Below are positions 42,742-51,595 of a stretch of 64,000 bases of DNA, piece by piece (the first letter of the stretch is position 1; the number at the start of each line of letters is the position of its first letter). Position numbers and translations under genes: made by a program. The DNA is from Ignavibacteria bacterium. GTDB lineage: Bacteria > Bacteroidota > Ignavibacteria > OLB7. Under the pieces are notes generated by a model. The model did not search any database, was not told the DNA's origin, and saw only the letters and a program-made list of their open reading frames with translations. Location of the stretch: assembly GCA_020635205.1 (NCBI GenBank), contig JACKAE010000003.1:496001-560000 (forward strand). Reading direction: 5' to 3'.

Positions 42742-44370
42742 ATGCCGCGATCCATAGCACATCTACCGCCGGTAGTAAATGAACCAATTTTCGGCTACGC
42801 CCCCGGTAGTGTAGAACGGGAAGAGTTGAAAGAGACTTTGAAACGTTTGAAATCTGAAACGCCGGAACTACCGATGTGGATCGGAGGGAAACCGATAACG
42901 ACCGGCAACCTCGTAGAGCTGCGTCCTCCACACGAACGAAGCCACATCCTCTGTCATTATCACGAAGGTGACGGAAGCCACGTGCAGCAGGCAATCGACG
43001 CCGCTTTAATGGCACGGAAAGAGTGGGGGAACATGGCGTGGGAAGATCGTGCAGCTATCTTTCTGAAGGCAGCAGAGCTGATCAGTGGGCCATACCGATC
43101 CAGAGTAAATGCCGTCACGATGTTGGGGCAATCGAAGAATGCCTTTCAATCGGAAATTGACGCAGTCTGCGAGTTCATCGACTTCTTGCGCTACAACGCA
43201 GAGTTTATGACCGACATCTATGCCGACCAGCCTGTCTCCCCTCCCGGCATTTGGAACCGAATGGAGTATCGTCCACTGGAAGGATTTGTCTTCGCTGTTC
43301 CTCCGTTCAACTTCACCTCGATTGCCGGAAACCTTGCCTGCGCCCCAGCTTTGCTCGGCAATACTGTCGTCTGGAAGCCTTCCTACCAGACCAGCTATGC
43401 AGCCCAACTTTATATGGAAATTTTTCACGAGGCAGGACTTCCTCCCGGAGTAATCAACCTGATCCACGTCCCAGGAAAAATAGCAGGTGATGTTGCCCTC
43501 ACCCACCCAGACTTAGCTGGCGTCCACTTCACCGGTTCTACCCGAACATTTCAGCACATGTGGAAGACTATCGGAGAGAACATCGCGGGCTACCGAAGCT
43601 ATCCTCGCATTGTGGGGGAAACAGGTGGCAAAGACTTTGTTTTGGCTCACCCTTCGGCAAACCCAGTTGAAGTTGCCACAGCCCTTTCTCGCGGAGCGTT
43701 TGAGTATCAAGGACAGAAGTGTTCGGCAGCTTCGCGCGCCTACATTCCATCAAATATCTGGAACGATGTAAAGAAAGAACTGCTGGATGACCTCGCTTCG
43801 TTCAAAATGGGACCCGTAGAAAACTTCGGCAACTTCGTGAATGCCGTTATCGATGAAGCCGCCTACAGAAATATCACTGGATATATCGACAGAGCAAAAG
43901 CTGACGGCGTTGAGATTATCGCCGGTGGGAACTACGACGAGAGCGAAGGCTGGTTTATCGAACCGACAGTGATACTGGCAGACGACCCGAAGTATACCAC
44001 AATGTGCGAGGAAATTTTCGGTCCAGTTCTCACACTCCACGTCTACGATGAAAATCGTTTCGATGAAACGCTCAGGTTAGTAGATGAAACCTCGCCGTAT
44101 GCTCTCACGGGTTCAATCTTCGCCAGAGAAAGAACGGCAATTACCCAGGCAACAAAAGCACTGGAGAACGCTGCCGGGAACTTCTACATTAACGACAAAC
44201 CGACCGGTGCTGTGGTAAATCAACAACCATTTGGGGGTGCTCGGGCAAGTGGTACTAACGACAAAGCTGGATCGAAGATGAACCTATACCGCTGGCTATC
44301 GGCTCGTTCGATTAAAGAAGCCCTTGTACCACCAACGGATCACCGATATCCATTCCTCTCCGAGGAATAA
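42742..44370 (+). CDS. pruA: L-glutamate gamma-semialdehyde dehydrogenase (P5C dehydrogenase)
   Basis: This aldehyde dehydrogenase oxidises glutamate-5-semialdehyde to glutamate, the second step of proline catabolism. At 542 aa it matches stand-alone P5CDH enzymes. Core motifs are VPPFNFTSIAGNLA, HFTGSTRTF, the general base Glu293 in IVGETGGKD, and the catalytic Cys327 in YQGQKCSAASR. The C-terminal EIFGPVLT, GNFYINDKPTGAVVNQQPFGGARASG and NLYRWLS blocks are diagnostic for the subfamily. No proline dehydrogenase lies in the window. A possible promoter upstream is not clear enough to call. Confidence 0.93.
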   Translation: MPRSIAHLPPVVNEPIFGYAPGSVEREELKETLKRLKSETPELPMWIGGKPITTGNLVELRPPHERSHILCHYHEGDGSHVQQAIDAALMARKEWGNMAWEDRAAIFLKAAELISGPYRSRVNAVTMLGQSKNAFQSEIDAVCEFIDFLRYNAEFMTDIYADQPVSPPGIWNRMEYRPLEGFVFAVPPFNFTSIAGNLACAPALLGNTVVWKPSYQTSYAAQLYMEIFHEAGLPPGVINLIHVPGKIAGDVALTHPDLAGVHFTGSTRTFQHMWKTIGENIAGYRSYPRIVGETGGKDFVLAHPSANPVEVATALSRGAFEYQGQKCSAASRAYIPSNIWNDVKKELLDDLASFKMGPVENFGNFVNAVIDEAAYRNITGYIDRAKADGVEIIAGGNYDESEGWFIEPTVILADDPKYTTMCEEIFGPVLTLHVYDENRFDETLRLVDETSPYALTGSIFARERTAITQATKALENAAGNFYINDKPTGAVVNQQPFGGARASGTNDKAGSKMNLYRWLSARSIKEALVPPTDHRYPFLSEE

Positions 44371-44489
44371 AGTCGTAGAGATAGGAGATAGTACACGAAG
44401 GGGAGCTGATAGTCGTTGTAACGACCGTCTCCTTACACTCAGGGATCTCTCCTACGCGGAATAAGTCTTCGGTTTTTGAATGGGGCATT

Positions 44490-45167
44490 ATGCGGTCTCT
44501 ACGACTCCTCTTTACAGAAGAAGGGCAATATACACATCAACTAAGCGAGCGTACGAACCAAGAATGGGTTGACGCACTTCAAGGACCAGAACGGGAGCAG
44601 GCAATTGAAGAGTTGCGCCTTGTTCTGGTTCGTGGTCTTCGATTTGGGCTAAAGGGAATTTTGGGACGTAAGGGGGCAATCGAACAGATCGAAGATTTTG
44701 TTCAAGATAGCCTGCTTCGCATTCTGGATAACCTTGACTCATTTCGTGGAGAAAGCCGCTTTACCACCTGGGCGCAGAAGATTGCAATGCGTGTTGCCTT
44801 CTCTGAACTTCGCCGCAAACAGTGGGAGAATGTCTCTCTGGATCAATTAGTCTCGTCCGATCCACGCGACAGCTCATCCCCTGTCACCTTTCCTGATCCA
44901 GCTCCTGACCCCGAACATATTGCTTCCGGTCGAATGGCTGTTGAACTGGTAAGTAGCATTATTGACAATGAGCTAACAGAACTTCAACAGACAGCCCTGA
45001 AAGCAATAATCATCCATCGGGTTCCAATGGATGAAGTTGCACGGCAACTGGGTACAAACCGGAATGCTCTCTACAAACTACTTCACGATGCACGCAAGAA
45101 AGTTCGCACTGAACTTGAAAAGCGTGGGTTAACCCCGGACGATATTCTGGCTGAATTCGAGGACTGA
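44490..45167 (+). CDS. ECF-type RNA polymerase sigma factor
   Basis: The 225-residue protein is an alternative sigma factor that would redirect RNA polymerase to its own set of promoters. Region 2 is QIEDFVQDSLLRILDNLDSFRGES followed by the -10 recognising FTTWAQKIAMRVAFSELRRKQW. Region 4 is TELQQTALKAIIIHRVPMDEVARQLGTNRNALYKLLHDARKKVR, with the helix-turn-helix. The N-terminal 50 residues before region 2 are longer than in many ECF factors. An 88-residue zinc-type protein follows at 45237 and is the likely anti-sigma partner. Confidence 0.92.
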   Translation: MRSLRLLFTEEGQYTHQLSERTNQEWVDALQGPEREQAIEELRLVLVRGLRFGLKGILGRKGAIEQIEDFVQDSLLRILDNLDSFRGESRFTTWAQKIAMRVAFSELRRKQWENVSLDQLVSSDPRDSSSPVTFPDPAPDPEHIASGRMAVELVSSIIDNELTELQQTALKAIIIHRVPMDEVARQLGTNRNALYKLLHDARKKVRTELEKRGLTPDDILAEFED

Positions 45168-45236
45168 AAGAGATTTCTTACTTTTGACGTAAGAATTTCC
45201 GCTGAGAGAGAATCTCCTCATCGGAGTAAGAGTATT

Positions 45237-45503
45237 ATGCACTACGAACGCGATTTTTTGAAGATGGTTGTGCTGGCTGCAAAGAATGCAGACCGGCCTC
45301 TGGTTACGTGCGATGACTGCTGGGAACAGGTCGATCAGTTCGCTGAGATGACCTTAGCCGGAAAAGATGCAGGTGCAGCCTTACCACTGGTAAAAGAGCA
45401 TATCGAGAAGTGTGGCGAGTGTTCAGCCGAGTTCAACGCACTTCTCGACGCACTTCGTGCTACAGCCCGCCTCTCACTCTTCAAACCCGATACTGGTAGT
45501 TAG
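45237..45503 (+). CDS. Putative zinc-binding anti-sigma factor, soluble
   Basis: The 88-residue protein has a zinc-finger pattern CDDC (25-28) and HIEKCGEC (51-58), as in the zinc-binding anti-sigma (zf-HC2) domains that hold ECF sigma factors inactive. Its position 69 bp downstream of the ECF gene on the same strand, with a shared terminator following, supports the pair. Unusually for such a protein there is no membrane segment; the helical LVKEH and EFNALLDALRATARLSLF parts would carry the sigma contact. The role is inferred from motif and neighbour. Confidence 0.7.
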   Translation: MHYERDFLKMVVLAAKNADRPLVTCDDCWEQVDQFAEMTLAGKDAGAALPLVKEHIEKCGECSAEFNALLDALRATARLSLFKPDTGS

Positions 45504-45546
45504 TGCGTTAAATGCGAAAATCGAGCAAAAAAACTGTAGTAGATAG

Positions 45547-45581
45547 CAAAAGGGACGGCGATTAACTCTCCGTCCCTTTTT
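45547..45581. terminator. Terminator after the sigma/anti-sigma pair (bidirectional)
   Basis: AAAAGGGACGG pairs with CCGTCCCTTTT around CGATTAACTCT; the T-run on the plus side and the A-run on the left make it work in both directions, ending the sigma unit and the converging TlpA-like gene. Confidence 0.88.
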
Positions 45582-45656
45582 GCACCCGCAATTCCCAACG
45601 AATTATCGTCAGAATTGATTCTCTATATCTGAACTCTCTTCTCGAAAGAATCTTAG

Positions 45657-46190
45657 TTATTGAGCTAAGTAGACATCGAGCGAATCACGTAGATTCTGAC
45701 CGATTAGGTCAACGGCAACCACAACCCCTTCCTTATCGATAAGGTAACTGCGTGGAATTCCAACAACTCCGTACAACACGCTGACAGGTGCAGGTTTGTT
45801 TGGAGCAGCTTCATAGACGTTCAACCAATCAATTCCCTCATCACTGAGGAATGAGGACCAGGCATCCTTTGTGTAGTCACGCGACACACCTAAGATCACG
45901 AAGTCCTGATCTTTATAGTCCTGCCAAATATCTTTCAAACTCGGCAACAGAGCAAGGCAGGGGGCGCACCACGATGCCCAGAAATCTACGTAAACAACTT
46001 TCCCTTTAAGATCAGCTAAGTTCACCAACTTACCATCTGGCTGTTGCAGAGAAAAGAGTGGTGCTTCTTTGCCAACTTCTGCACCCACCGGACGAAGAGT
46101 TCCGATAGGCTCGTTTGGGTCGCTATCAGCACACGACCATAATAGAGAGGCTACTGTAAGGGGAAAAATGTATAGCAAAAACTGCTTCAT
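45657..46190 (-). CDS. Thioredoxin-like (TlpA/ResA) lipoprotein
   Basis: This is a redoxin-fold protein, probably membrane-anchored and facing the periplasm. The signal ends in LLWSC (Cys20), a lipobox. The active site is WASWCAPC (71-78) with the CxxC pair Cys75/Cys78, as in the TlpA/ResA/DsbE group that reduces cytochrome c or other disulfides. The cis-proline region GIPRSYLIDKEG follows. The 177-residue length is normal. No cytochrome biogenesis genes are adjacent. It converges on the anti-sigma terminator. Confidence 0.9.
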   Translation of the reverse strand: MKQFLLYIFPLTVASLLWSCADSDPNEPIGTLRPVGAEVGKEAPLFSLQQPDGKLVNLADLKGKVVYVDFWASWCAPCLALLPSLKDIWQDYKDQDFVILGVSRDYTKDAWSSFLSDEGIDWLNVYEAAPNKPAPVSVLYGVVGIPRSYLIDKEGVVVAVDLIGQNLRDSLDVYLAQ

Positions 46191-46395
46191 TATACTTTCA
46201 TCAGGAATTTTGGGAATTCATCTCAGGCTACATTGTTAGTAGTGTAGAGATGAACAACAGCTTTTCGATCTTACGTTACAACCTCTCCCGAGAGGATAAT
46301 CTCAGGATATATTCTTCAGCAAGCTCCTCCTGACATTAATACAGACGTAAGACACAGACAATAGCAAGATTGTTACTCTGATACGCCACCAAGTC

Positions 46396-47310
46396 TCAGA
46401 AAGATGGCAAAAGCACATCGACGCAGACATTTTCTTCCTCAAATAGCTCCTTCCACTCAACAGCAGGCTTCGATGAAATCCGGTTGAGAATAATCTCCTT
46501 CACCTCCACACTCCGCTCTCCCTCGCACAGTCCGTCATCATCCCCTAACTGAGTTAGCCCGGTTAACTCCCGAAATCGTGACCAAAACTTCGGTTCGACG
46601 CAAGCCATTGCAACATAGCCTCCATCGGCAGTGCGGTAGATATTGTAGCATGGGAAACGCCCGTTGTGGAGGAAGGTTGCTGGAGTACGCTCTTGCAGGC
46701 TCGCCGGATAGTAGGCTTCTTGCGCGTTATCAACAGCATCCTGAAGCCAACACCAGTTCTGGATTGGTTGACTACGTCCCCGCTGCTCGAGAATCGTTGT
46801 AAGCAGAGTAATAGCAATATGGTGTGAGAAGAAGATACCGGTAACCGGAAGGAAGGGGGGAGCAATAATGTCGTCAGTACGGTCCAAGATGTGCATCTTC
46901 AGCAGATTGCTCTGCACGAGAGTGTTTAGATCGTGGGCAGACTCATCGCTGCCCCGCCGAAATCCGAGCCGTGTGAAACTGACTCCAGAAAATGTAGATG
47001 CAATTGCCTCTTCGGTTAACCCGAGCTTCTCCTCGACTCGCGGAGGGAAGCTCATCACGACAGCGTCAGCAGAGTGAATTTCTTTGTGGAGGAGGACAAC
47101 ATCGTCGGCACTGCCGAAATCGATTAGCCGCAGTTCTTTCGGTTCCTGAAAGGCACGATAGACTTCACTAAAGGCAGGATCCCAACTCCACTTCAAAAAT
47201 GGGTCGCGGTGGTTACGGTCTTCATACTTCACAACCTCCATCCCCTGCTTGGCTAACAAATAGGTAGCTAAAGGTCCGGGAAGCCGCCACGTAAGGTCAA
47301 TTATCTTCAT
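46396..47310 (-). CDS. CoA-transferase III / alpha-methylacyl-CoA racemase family protein
   Basis: The 304-residue protein begins MKIIDLTWRLPGPLATYLLAKQGMEVVKYE, the CaiB/BaiF/Amacr N-terminal fold. The likely catalytic Asp127 sits in SDESAHDLNTLV, the counterpart of the GHDxxY motif. The C-terminal half has NGRFPCYNIYRTADGGYVAMACVEPKFWSRF, diagnostic of the racemase-type branch. It is shorter than typical racemases (about 360), mainly at the C-terminus (ends VDVLLPSF). The gene starts inside the last codons of the barrel gene upstream (four-base ATGA overlap), so the two are coupled. Its substrate is unknown. Confidence 0.78.
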   Translation of the reverse strand: MKIIDLTWRLPGPLATYLLAKQGMEVVKYEDRNHRDPFLKWSWDPAFSEVYRAFQEPKELRLIDFGSADDVVLLHKEIHSADAVVMSFPPRVEEKLGLTEEAIASTFSGVSFTRLGFRRGSDESAHDLNTLVQSNLLKMHILDRTDDIIAPPFLPVTGIFFSHHIAITLLTTILEQRGRSQPIQNWCWLQDAVDNAQEAYYPASLQERTPATFLHNGRFPCYNIYRTADGGYVAMACVEPKFWSRFRELTGLTQLGDDDGLCEGERSVEVKEIILNRISSKPAVEWKELFEEENVCVDVLLPSF

Positions 47311-48053
47311 TCGCTACTTCCCTCTCCACCCAACGCACTCTCGCTCTTATCATCCTCGTTCCCGAGAATATCCCCGAACCAGATCGAGAGTCCGAGTTGA
47401 AAGAGACCGAAGGTTCCCTCATTATCATCTGCGGAGAACATATTCGCAAGGGTGTAGCGGCTGCTAAGAGTAATTGCGAGGTTGTTCACTGCTGCAAGCT
47501 CCACCCCTCCCTCAAACCCAAGACCGAACTCGTTCTCACCTGCCGACACATTTTCAACTCCAGCAATCATGTCCCCCTCAAGCCTCGTAAACGTCCGGTT
47601 CACGAAGGTGTAGATCGGATAGACGCCAACATAGGGACGAACGGTTGAAATTGGTAGCACGTACTCCAATCCAAGGCTTACAGGAATCAGATTTGTCCCA
47701 ACCTCGAAGGTAGCCGAGACGTTTGTGTCTTGAGCTACACTGAATGTAGTTAACTTAATTTGCGAATTCTGAAAGTATACATAGGAAACATCGCCAGCGA
47801 GACGAAATCCTCCAAATCCTTTCTTGAAACCAGCTTTTCCATAGAAGCCTATTTCGCCACTCAAGTCACCGTAAGTCAGATTCTCTGCATCTTTTCGAAG
47901 CAGATCTTCCAACTCGCCTCCAGCTTTAAAAACATCTTCACCAGTTGAGGCTAAGCCAACACCAACTCCAATCTGAGATCGAAGCTCAGCAATGGGAAGG
48001 AGGAGGAAAAGGGCGACGATCCCAACACGATAACGACCGTTGAGAAACTGCAT
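47307..48053 (-). CDS. Putative outer-membrane barrel protein
   Basis: The ATG at 48053 is preceded by GGAGA at good spacing and starts a signal peptide (YRVGIVALFLLLPIAELRSQ); an open extension upstream has a poorer start. The mature 225 residues are strand-rich with GVGVGLAS, EIGFYGKAGFKKGFGGFRLAGDVSYVYF, SLGLEYVLPISTVRPYVGVYPIY, FEGGVELAAVNNLAITLSSRY and a final FQLGLSIWFGDIL. This is the OmpA/OmpW-like outer-membrane barrel pattern. The stop overlaps the start of the CoA-transferase gene. Function is unknown. Confidence 0.72.
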   Translation of the reverse strand: MQFLNGRYRVGIVALFLLLPIAELRSQIGVGVGLASTGEDVFKAGGELEDLLRKDAENLTYGDLSGEIGFYGKAGFKKGFGGFRLAGDVSYVYFQNSQIKLTTFSVAQDTNVSATFEVGTNLIPVSLGLEYVLPISTVRPYVGVYPIYTFVNRTFTRLEGDMIAGVENVSAGENEFGLGFEGGVELAAVNNLAITLSSRYTLANMFSADDNEGTFGLFQLGLSIWFGDILGNEDDKSESALGGEGSSE

Positions 48054-48234
48054 CGAAAATATCTCCATATCTGATTGATGTACTGAAATCTGCCTGAACC
48101 TAAGAAAATCTGCAGAGTTTCGGAACATTCTCACTTCTTAGTTGACGAAAAAATGCACTCGATTTCTGAAGGAGAGTTTTATATCTTAGCATTCGAAGCA
48201 ACTCCGAACTCATTGACTTTTAAGGAGGCCGACG

Positions 48235-48831
48235 ATGAAACACCTGAGTATTCTTCTCATGTCTGCTGGACTATTCTGTATAGCCTGCGGAACACTTCAA
48301 GCACAGGAGCGAACCGAAGAGACAGTTGTTGAGACCGACAGTACCGGCAACACCACCACAACGAAGATTGTGCGGGTATCGAAGTCCGAGGATATTACAC
48401 CGCGGAACAATGTGATTACGATCAACCCACTAAAATTCTTCCTCTTCTACAATCTTTCTTACTACCGGAAAGTATCTGCGAATATCGCAGTCGGTGGTGG
48501 GCTTCAGATGCCAGCACTTGCTGGTGTTACTGGCTTTGGAGTAAACGGAGAGATGCGCTTTTATCCTTCAGGAAAAACACTGCGTGGATTCTATCTCGCC
48601 CCCAATATCTCCTTTAATAGTCTCACGAGCAATAGTGTGACTGTCTCTGCCTTTTCTGCTGGTGGCCTTGTCGGCTGGCAGTGGTTCCCCGGAGACGACT
48701 TTGCAATGGGACTTGGCATTGGAATAGATCAATACTTTCTTTCGGCCAGCGACGGTGACGACGTGAACTTTTTCGATGGATATGATGGCACGTTTCCTGC
48801 ACTTCGCTTCGATATAGGGTATGGTTGGTAA
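48235..48831 (+). CDS. Putative outer-membrane barrel protein
   Basis: AAGGAGG stands before the ATG, a strong ribosome-binding site. The 198-residue protein has a signal peptide MKHLSILLMSAGLFCIACGTLQAQ, a short threonine-rich linker (ETDSTGNTTTTK), then an eight-strand-like barrel (NPLKFFLFYNLSYYRKVSANIAVGG, FYLAPNISFNSL, FPALRFDIGYGW). It resembles DUF3575-type barrels, without certainty. It is divergent from the barrel gene at 48053, with about 180 bp between them. A strong terminator follows. Confidence 0.68.
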   Translation: MKHLSILLMSAGLFCIACGTLQAQERTEETVVETDSTGNTTTTKIVRVSKSEDITPRNNVITINPLKFFLFYNLSYYRKVSANIAVGGGLQMPALAGVTGFGVNGEMRFYPSGKTLRGFYLAPNISFNSLTSNSVTVSAFSAGGLVGWQWFPGDDFAMGLGIGIDQYFLSASDGDDVNFFDGYDGTFPALRFDIGYGW

Positions 48832-48865
48832 ACTCTTCTAATGGCAAACGGATTACGAGTTATTA

Positions 48866-48905
48866 AGACCCGATTCTGAATCTTCGGAATCGGGTCTACC
48901 TTTTA
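48866..48905 (+). terminator. Terminator after the barrel gene
   Basis: AGACCCGATTC pairs perfectly with GAATCGGGTCT around TGAATCTTCG, followed by ACCTTTT. It lies 35 bases after the stop and also between the converging GNAT gene. Confidence 0.85.
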
Positions 48906-48907
48906 TC

Positions 48908-49474
48908 TCACCCATCACTACGCCACTGATAATTTGTTAAGCTGGTGAGGATGTGATCTTCCCACTTGCCATCAATCAACAAATAGTCACGGGCATACCC
49001 TTCGGGAACAAATCCGAGATGCCGCAGCAACCTTCCACTTCGGACGTTGTGGGGTAGATAGTTTGCCATTATCCGGTGAAGATTCCACTCTTCAAACATA
49101 TATCGGATAGCTTCTCGCAATCCCTCCCTCATATATCCTCCACCTTCTAACTCTCGATCAACTGTGTACCCTAAATAGCAGGCATGAAACACACCACGAA
49201 AAACCTGGGAGAAACTACAGTGCCCAACCACACGCTCAGGATCGTCGAGCGGAAAGAGAAAGAATCGGCAGGCCAACCCGAGATGGAATTCATCAATGCT
49301 TCCCTCTACTTTTACTCTCCAATATTCAGCGGTAAAGAAGTCTTCAGGAAAGACTGGACTGAACGGCTTCAGGTGAAGTCGATTCCGCTTGTGATAGTCG
49401 AGCAGAGAGGGAACATCCTCTATATTTGGAAGCCTGAGAAGCAAACGTTCTGTCTGAAGTTCTGGAAGTTTCAT
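48908..49474 (-). CDS. GNAT-family N-acetyltransferase (RimJ/RimL-like)
   Basis: The 188-residue protein starts MKLPELQTERLLLRLPNIEDVPSLLDYHKRN, the typical RimJ/RimL N-terminus that acetylates alpha-amino groups of proteins or small molecules. The acetyl-CoA region reads VDRELEGGGYMREGLREAIRYMFEEWNLHRIMA and the C-terminal strand part SGRLLRHLGFVPEGYARDYLLIDGKWEDH. The acetyl-acceptor is unknown. It is alone and converges with the barrel gene terminator. Confidence 0.85.
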   Translation of the reverse strand: MKLPELQTERLLLRLPNIEDVPSLLDYHKRNRLHLKPFSPVFPEDFFTAEYWRVKVEGSIDEFHLGLACRFFLFPLDDPERVVGHCSFSQVFRGVFHACYLGYTVDRELEGGGYMREGLREAIRYMFEEWNLHRIMANYLPHNVRSGRLLRHLGFVPEGYARDYLLIDGKWEDHILTSLTNYQWRSDG

Positions 49475-49627
49475 AGTTCAATTTCCTCTACTTGTCAAAC
49501 AAAAGATAGGGCTATCGAACGGAATTTCATGGAATCGTCTATTGACTCATCCGTATCTTGGCTGCTGTAGAAAATCCTTGCGAAAGCTCTGAACCGAAAC
49601 GGAATTGCTCACGATTATCGCGACCCT

Positions 49628-50557
49628 GTGTCTGATCTGATTCTCCACCCAAAAACTGTTGCCCTCCGAAAAAAGGTAGAGGCGTTGCGAGAACAACTTG
49701 CATCTCTGCTACAGGAACGTATGCACCTCACCTTCGACGAACTCCCTGCACTTCGCTATCGCTACACGGAAATTTTTGGCCAGCTCGAACGAGAGTTGGA
49801 ACAGAAGACGTTAGAGATGAGTGAACGTAAACGCCTTGTGGAACTCTTTGCCCTGAAACTTGACCGAGGACAGAAGCTCGACCAAAAATTGGTAGAGTTA
49901 ACGATGAAAGCAGTCTTCAATGAATTCCGAAAATTGCGTGGTCAGGTTGAGCGTATGAGCCGTAGAGAAGAAAGCCAACCGAGAGGGAATGGCTTCCGAA
50001 TTCCAGGTATTGCCGGTACGCAAACAACATCAGATTCTCAAGTCCGCAAAGAACACCTCCGGCGTGAAATACGTGATCTCTATCGGAAACTTGCCAAACG
50101 CCTTCACCCCGACAGATCTAATAATGCAGACCAACTCACCAGAACATACTGGGAGATGACACAGCGTGGGTATATCCAGAGTGATGTTGATTTGCTCCGG
50201 ACACTCAACAATGTTGTGGAGACTAATGTTGGCTCAATTATCAAGGGCATAATTGCAAGTCCGGCTGAAGAGGCTGTGCAACTGATCGAGATCATCGACA
50301 AGGAGAAAAGGCACATTGCGGAGATGAACCAGAGTGAACCATACAACATCCGGGAAAAGCTGAATGACGGAGAGTGGGTTGCAAAGAAGAAGAAAGGGCT
50401 TGAGGATCAGCTTGCCGCGCTCAAACGGGAGATTGAGAAGTGTGATCGGTTCCTTGCTCCGATTATAGGAAACCAAGGTGGTGAAGCTGATATTCAATCA
50501 GTTCAAAAAACTTGGAACAGCTTCGTTGAAGATGTCTACCTCAGCGGTCGATTCTGA
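49628..50557 (+). CDS. Coiled-coil protein with a J-domain-like HPD motif
   Basis: The frame starts at a GTG (49628), which is the best start available. About the first 115 residues are a coiled coil rich in L, E, K and R (KVEALREQLASLLQERM, LERELEQKTLEMSERKRL). A segment EIRDLYRKLAKRLHPD (147-162) followed by a helix with LTRTYWEMTQRGY is a J-domain helix II with the HPD tripeptide that stimulates Hsp70/DnaK. A second helical part closes the protein (EKRHIAEMNQSEPYNIREKLNDG onward). No DnaJ zinc-finger or GF region is seen, so this is a type III, orphan J-protein. No DnaK or GrpE gene is nearby. Confidence 0.68.
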   Translation: MSDLILHPKTVALRKKVEALREQLASLLQERMHLTFDELPALRYRYTEIFGQLERELEQKTLEMSERKRLVELFALKLDRGQKLDQKLVELTMKAVFNEFRKLRGQVERMSRREESQPRGNGFRIPGIAGTQTTSDSQVRKEHLRREIRDLYRKLAKRLHPDRSNNADQLTRTYWEMTQRGYIQSDVDLLRTLNNVVETNVGSIIKGIIASPAEEAVQLIEIIDKEKRHIAEMNQSEPYNIREKLNDGEWVAKKKKGLEDQLAALKREIEKCDRFLAPIIGNQGGEADIQSVQKTWNSFVEDVYLSGRF

Positions 50558-50587
50558 GATTTTATTAGCTGCTGCGTGACAATCCTG

Positions 50588-51346
50588 CTACATTGATTCC
50601 GATACTGCCCCAATCACGGCAAGGTACATGTGCACTGTTCCAGCCAGGCCATATTCGAGCGCGTCGGCTATCAAGGCATGTCCGATTGAAACTTCTGCGA
50701 CATCCCCAACTGTTTGGAGGAAAGTTCCCAGATTATCGAGACTTAGGTCGTGCCCTGCGTTGACCTCCAAACCGGCTCGTCGAGATTGTTCTGCAGCCTT
50801 CGCAAACTGATTGAGAACGTTTTCGAGATTTTCGTTTTTAGCAAAGGCTTCAGCATACGGTTCCGTATAGAGTTCTACACGATCCCCTCCTATCTCTCGA
50901 ACAAGTTCCCACTCATCTGAATCAGCATCCATAAAAAGGCTCACGCGACACCCCCACTCTTTCAGTTGTGCGATCACCTCCCCCAACGCTTTACGATTCT
51001 GGCTAAGCTTCCACCCTTGATTACTGGTAAAAGCGTTAGGCTCATCAGGAACCAATGTGCACTGTGCAGGGCGTACATCTTCGGCAAAACGCATAAGTCC
51101 GTGAAAGGGATTTCCCTCGATATTTAGCTCAGCCTCTGGATATTCTTCCATAAGCGACGCAATCTGGTAGACATCGGTTGGCCGGATATGTCGCTCGTCA
51201 GGGCGAGGATGAAGTGTAATCCCGTCAGCACCTGCTTCCAACGCAACGTGGGCAGCGTGAGCAACATCAGGAATACCGTTTGTGCGAGTGTTTCGCAGCG
51301 TTGCCACCTTGTTCAGGTTCACACTCAATTTTGTGGTTGACTTCAT
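50588..51346 (-). CDS. pdxJ: Pyridoxine 5'-phosphate synthase
   Basis: PdxJ condenses 1-deoxy-D-xylulose-5-phosphate with 3-amino-2-oxopropyl phosphate to form pyridoxine 5'-phosphate. At 252 aa it has the usual length. The TIM barrel shows KLSVNLNKVATLRNTR with the first catalytic residues, ADGITLHPRPDERHIR with His46/Arg region, NIEGNP, CTLVPDEPNAFTS, and GLEVNAGHDLSLDN with the late histidine. It stands alone; other vitamin B6 genes are elsewhere. A repeat-like AT-rich element is found 65 bp upstream of the start. Confidence 0.95.
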   Translation of the reverse strand: MKSTTKLSVNLNKVATLRNTRTNGIPDVAHAAHVALEAGADGITLHPRPDERHIRPTDVYQIASLMEEYPEAELNIEGNPFHGLMRFAEDVRPAQCTLVPDEPNAFTSNQGWKLSQNRKALGEVIAQLKEWGCRVSLFMDADSDEWELVREIGGDRVELYTEPYAEAFAKNENLENVLNQFAKAAEQSRRAGLEVNAGHDLSLDNLGTFLQTVGDVAEVSIGHALIADALEYGLAGTVHMYLAVIGAVSESM

Positions 51347-51410
51347 CGATTCAACATGTTTTGATTAGCAGTAAACCTCTTACTACAACACTCGTGTCGT
51401 CAATGCAAGA

Positions 51411-51430
51411 TTCAAAAGTAAAAATTCAAA
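51411..51430. repeat. Short AT-rich repeat copy upstream of pdxJ
   Basis: ATTCAAAAGTAAAAATTCAA matches the family in the orientation found on the 5' side of the other minus-strand genes. Confidence 0.55.
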
Positions 51431-51517
51431 TGAGAAGAGAGTAGATTACTCGACCACACCCCTCTACAAGCTCTCAACTCTATACACTCTCACACTCATA
51501 TACTTTCCTCTCTATAA

Positions 51518-51562
51518 ACAAAAAAAGGCGGGACAATTCCTCGCGGAATCGCCCCACCTTTA
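51518..51562 (-). terminator. Terminator of the 1142-aa T9SS gene
   Basis: On the minus strand AGGTGGGGCGATTCC pairs with GGAATTGTCCCGCCT (allowing G-T pairs) around GCGA, followed by a run of seven T. It lies about 35 bases after the stop codon. Confidence 0.85.
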
Positions 51563-51595
51563 CTGCTCACTCGAATCGGGAATTGCGGGTTACCC

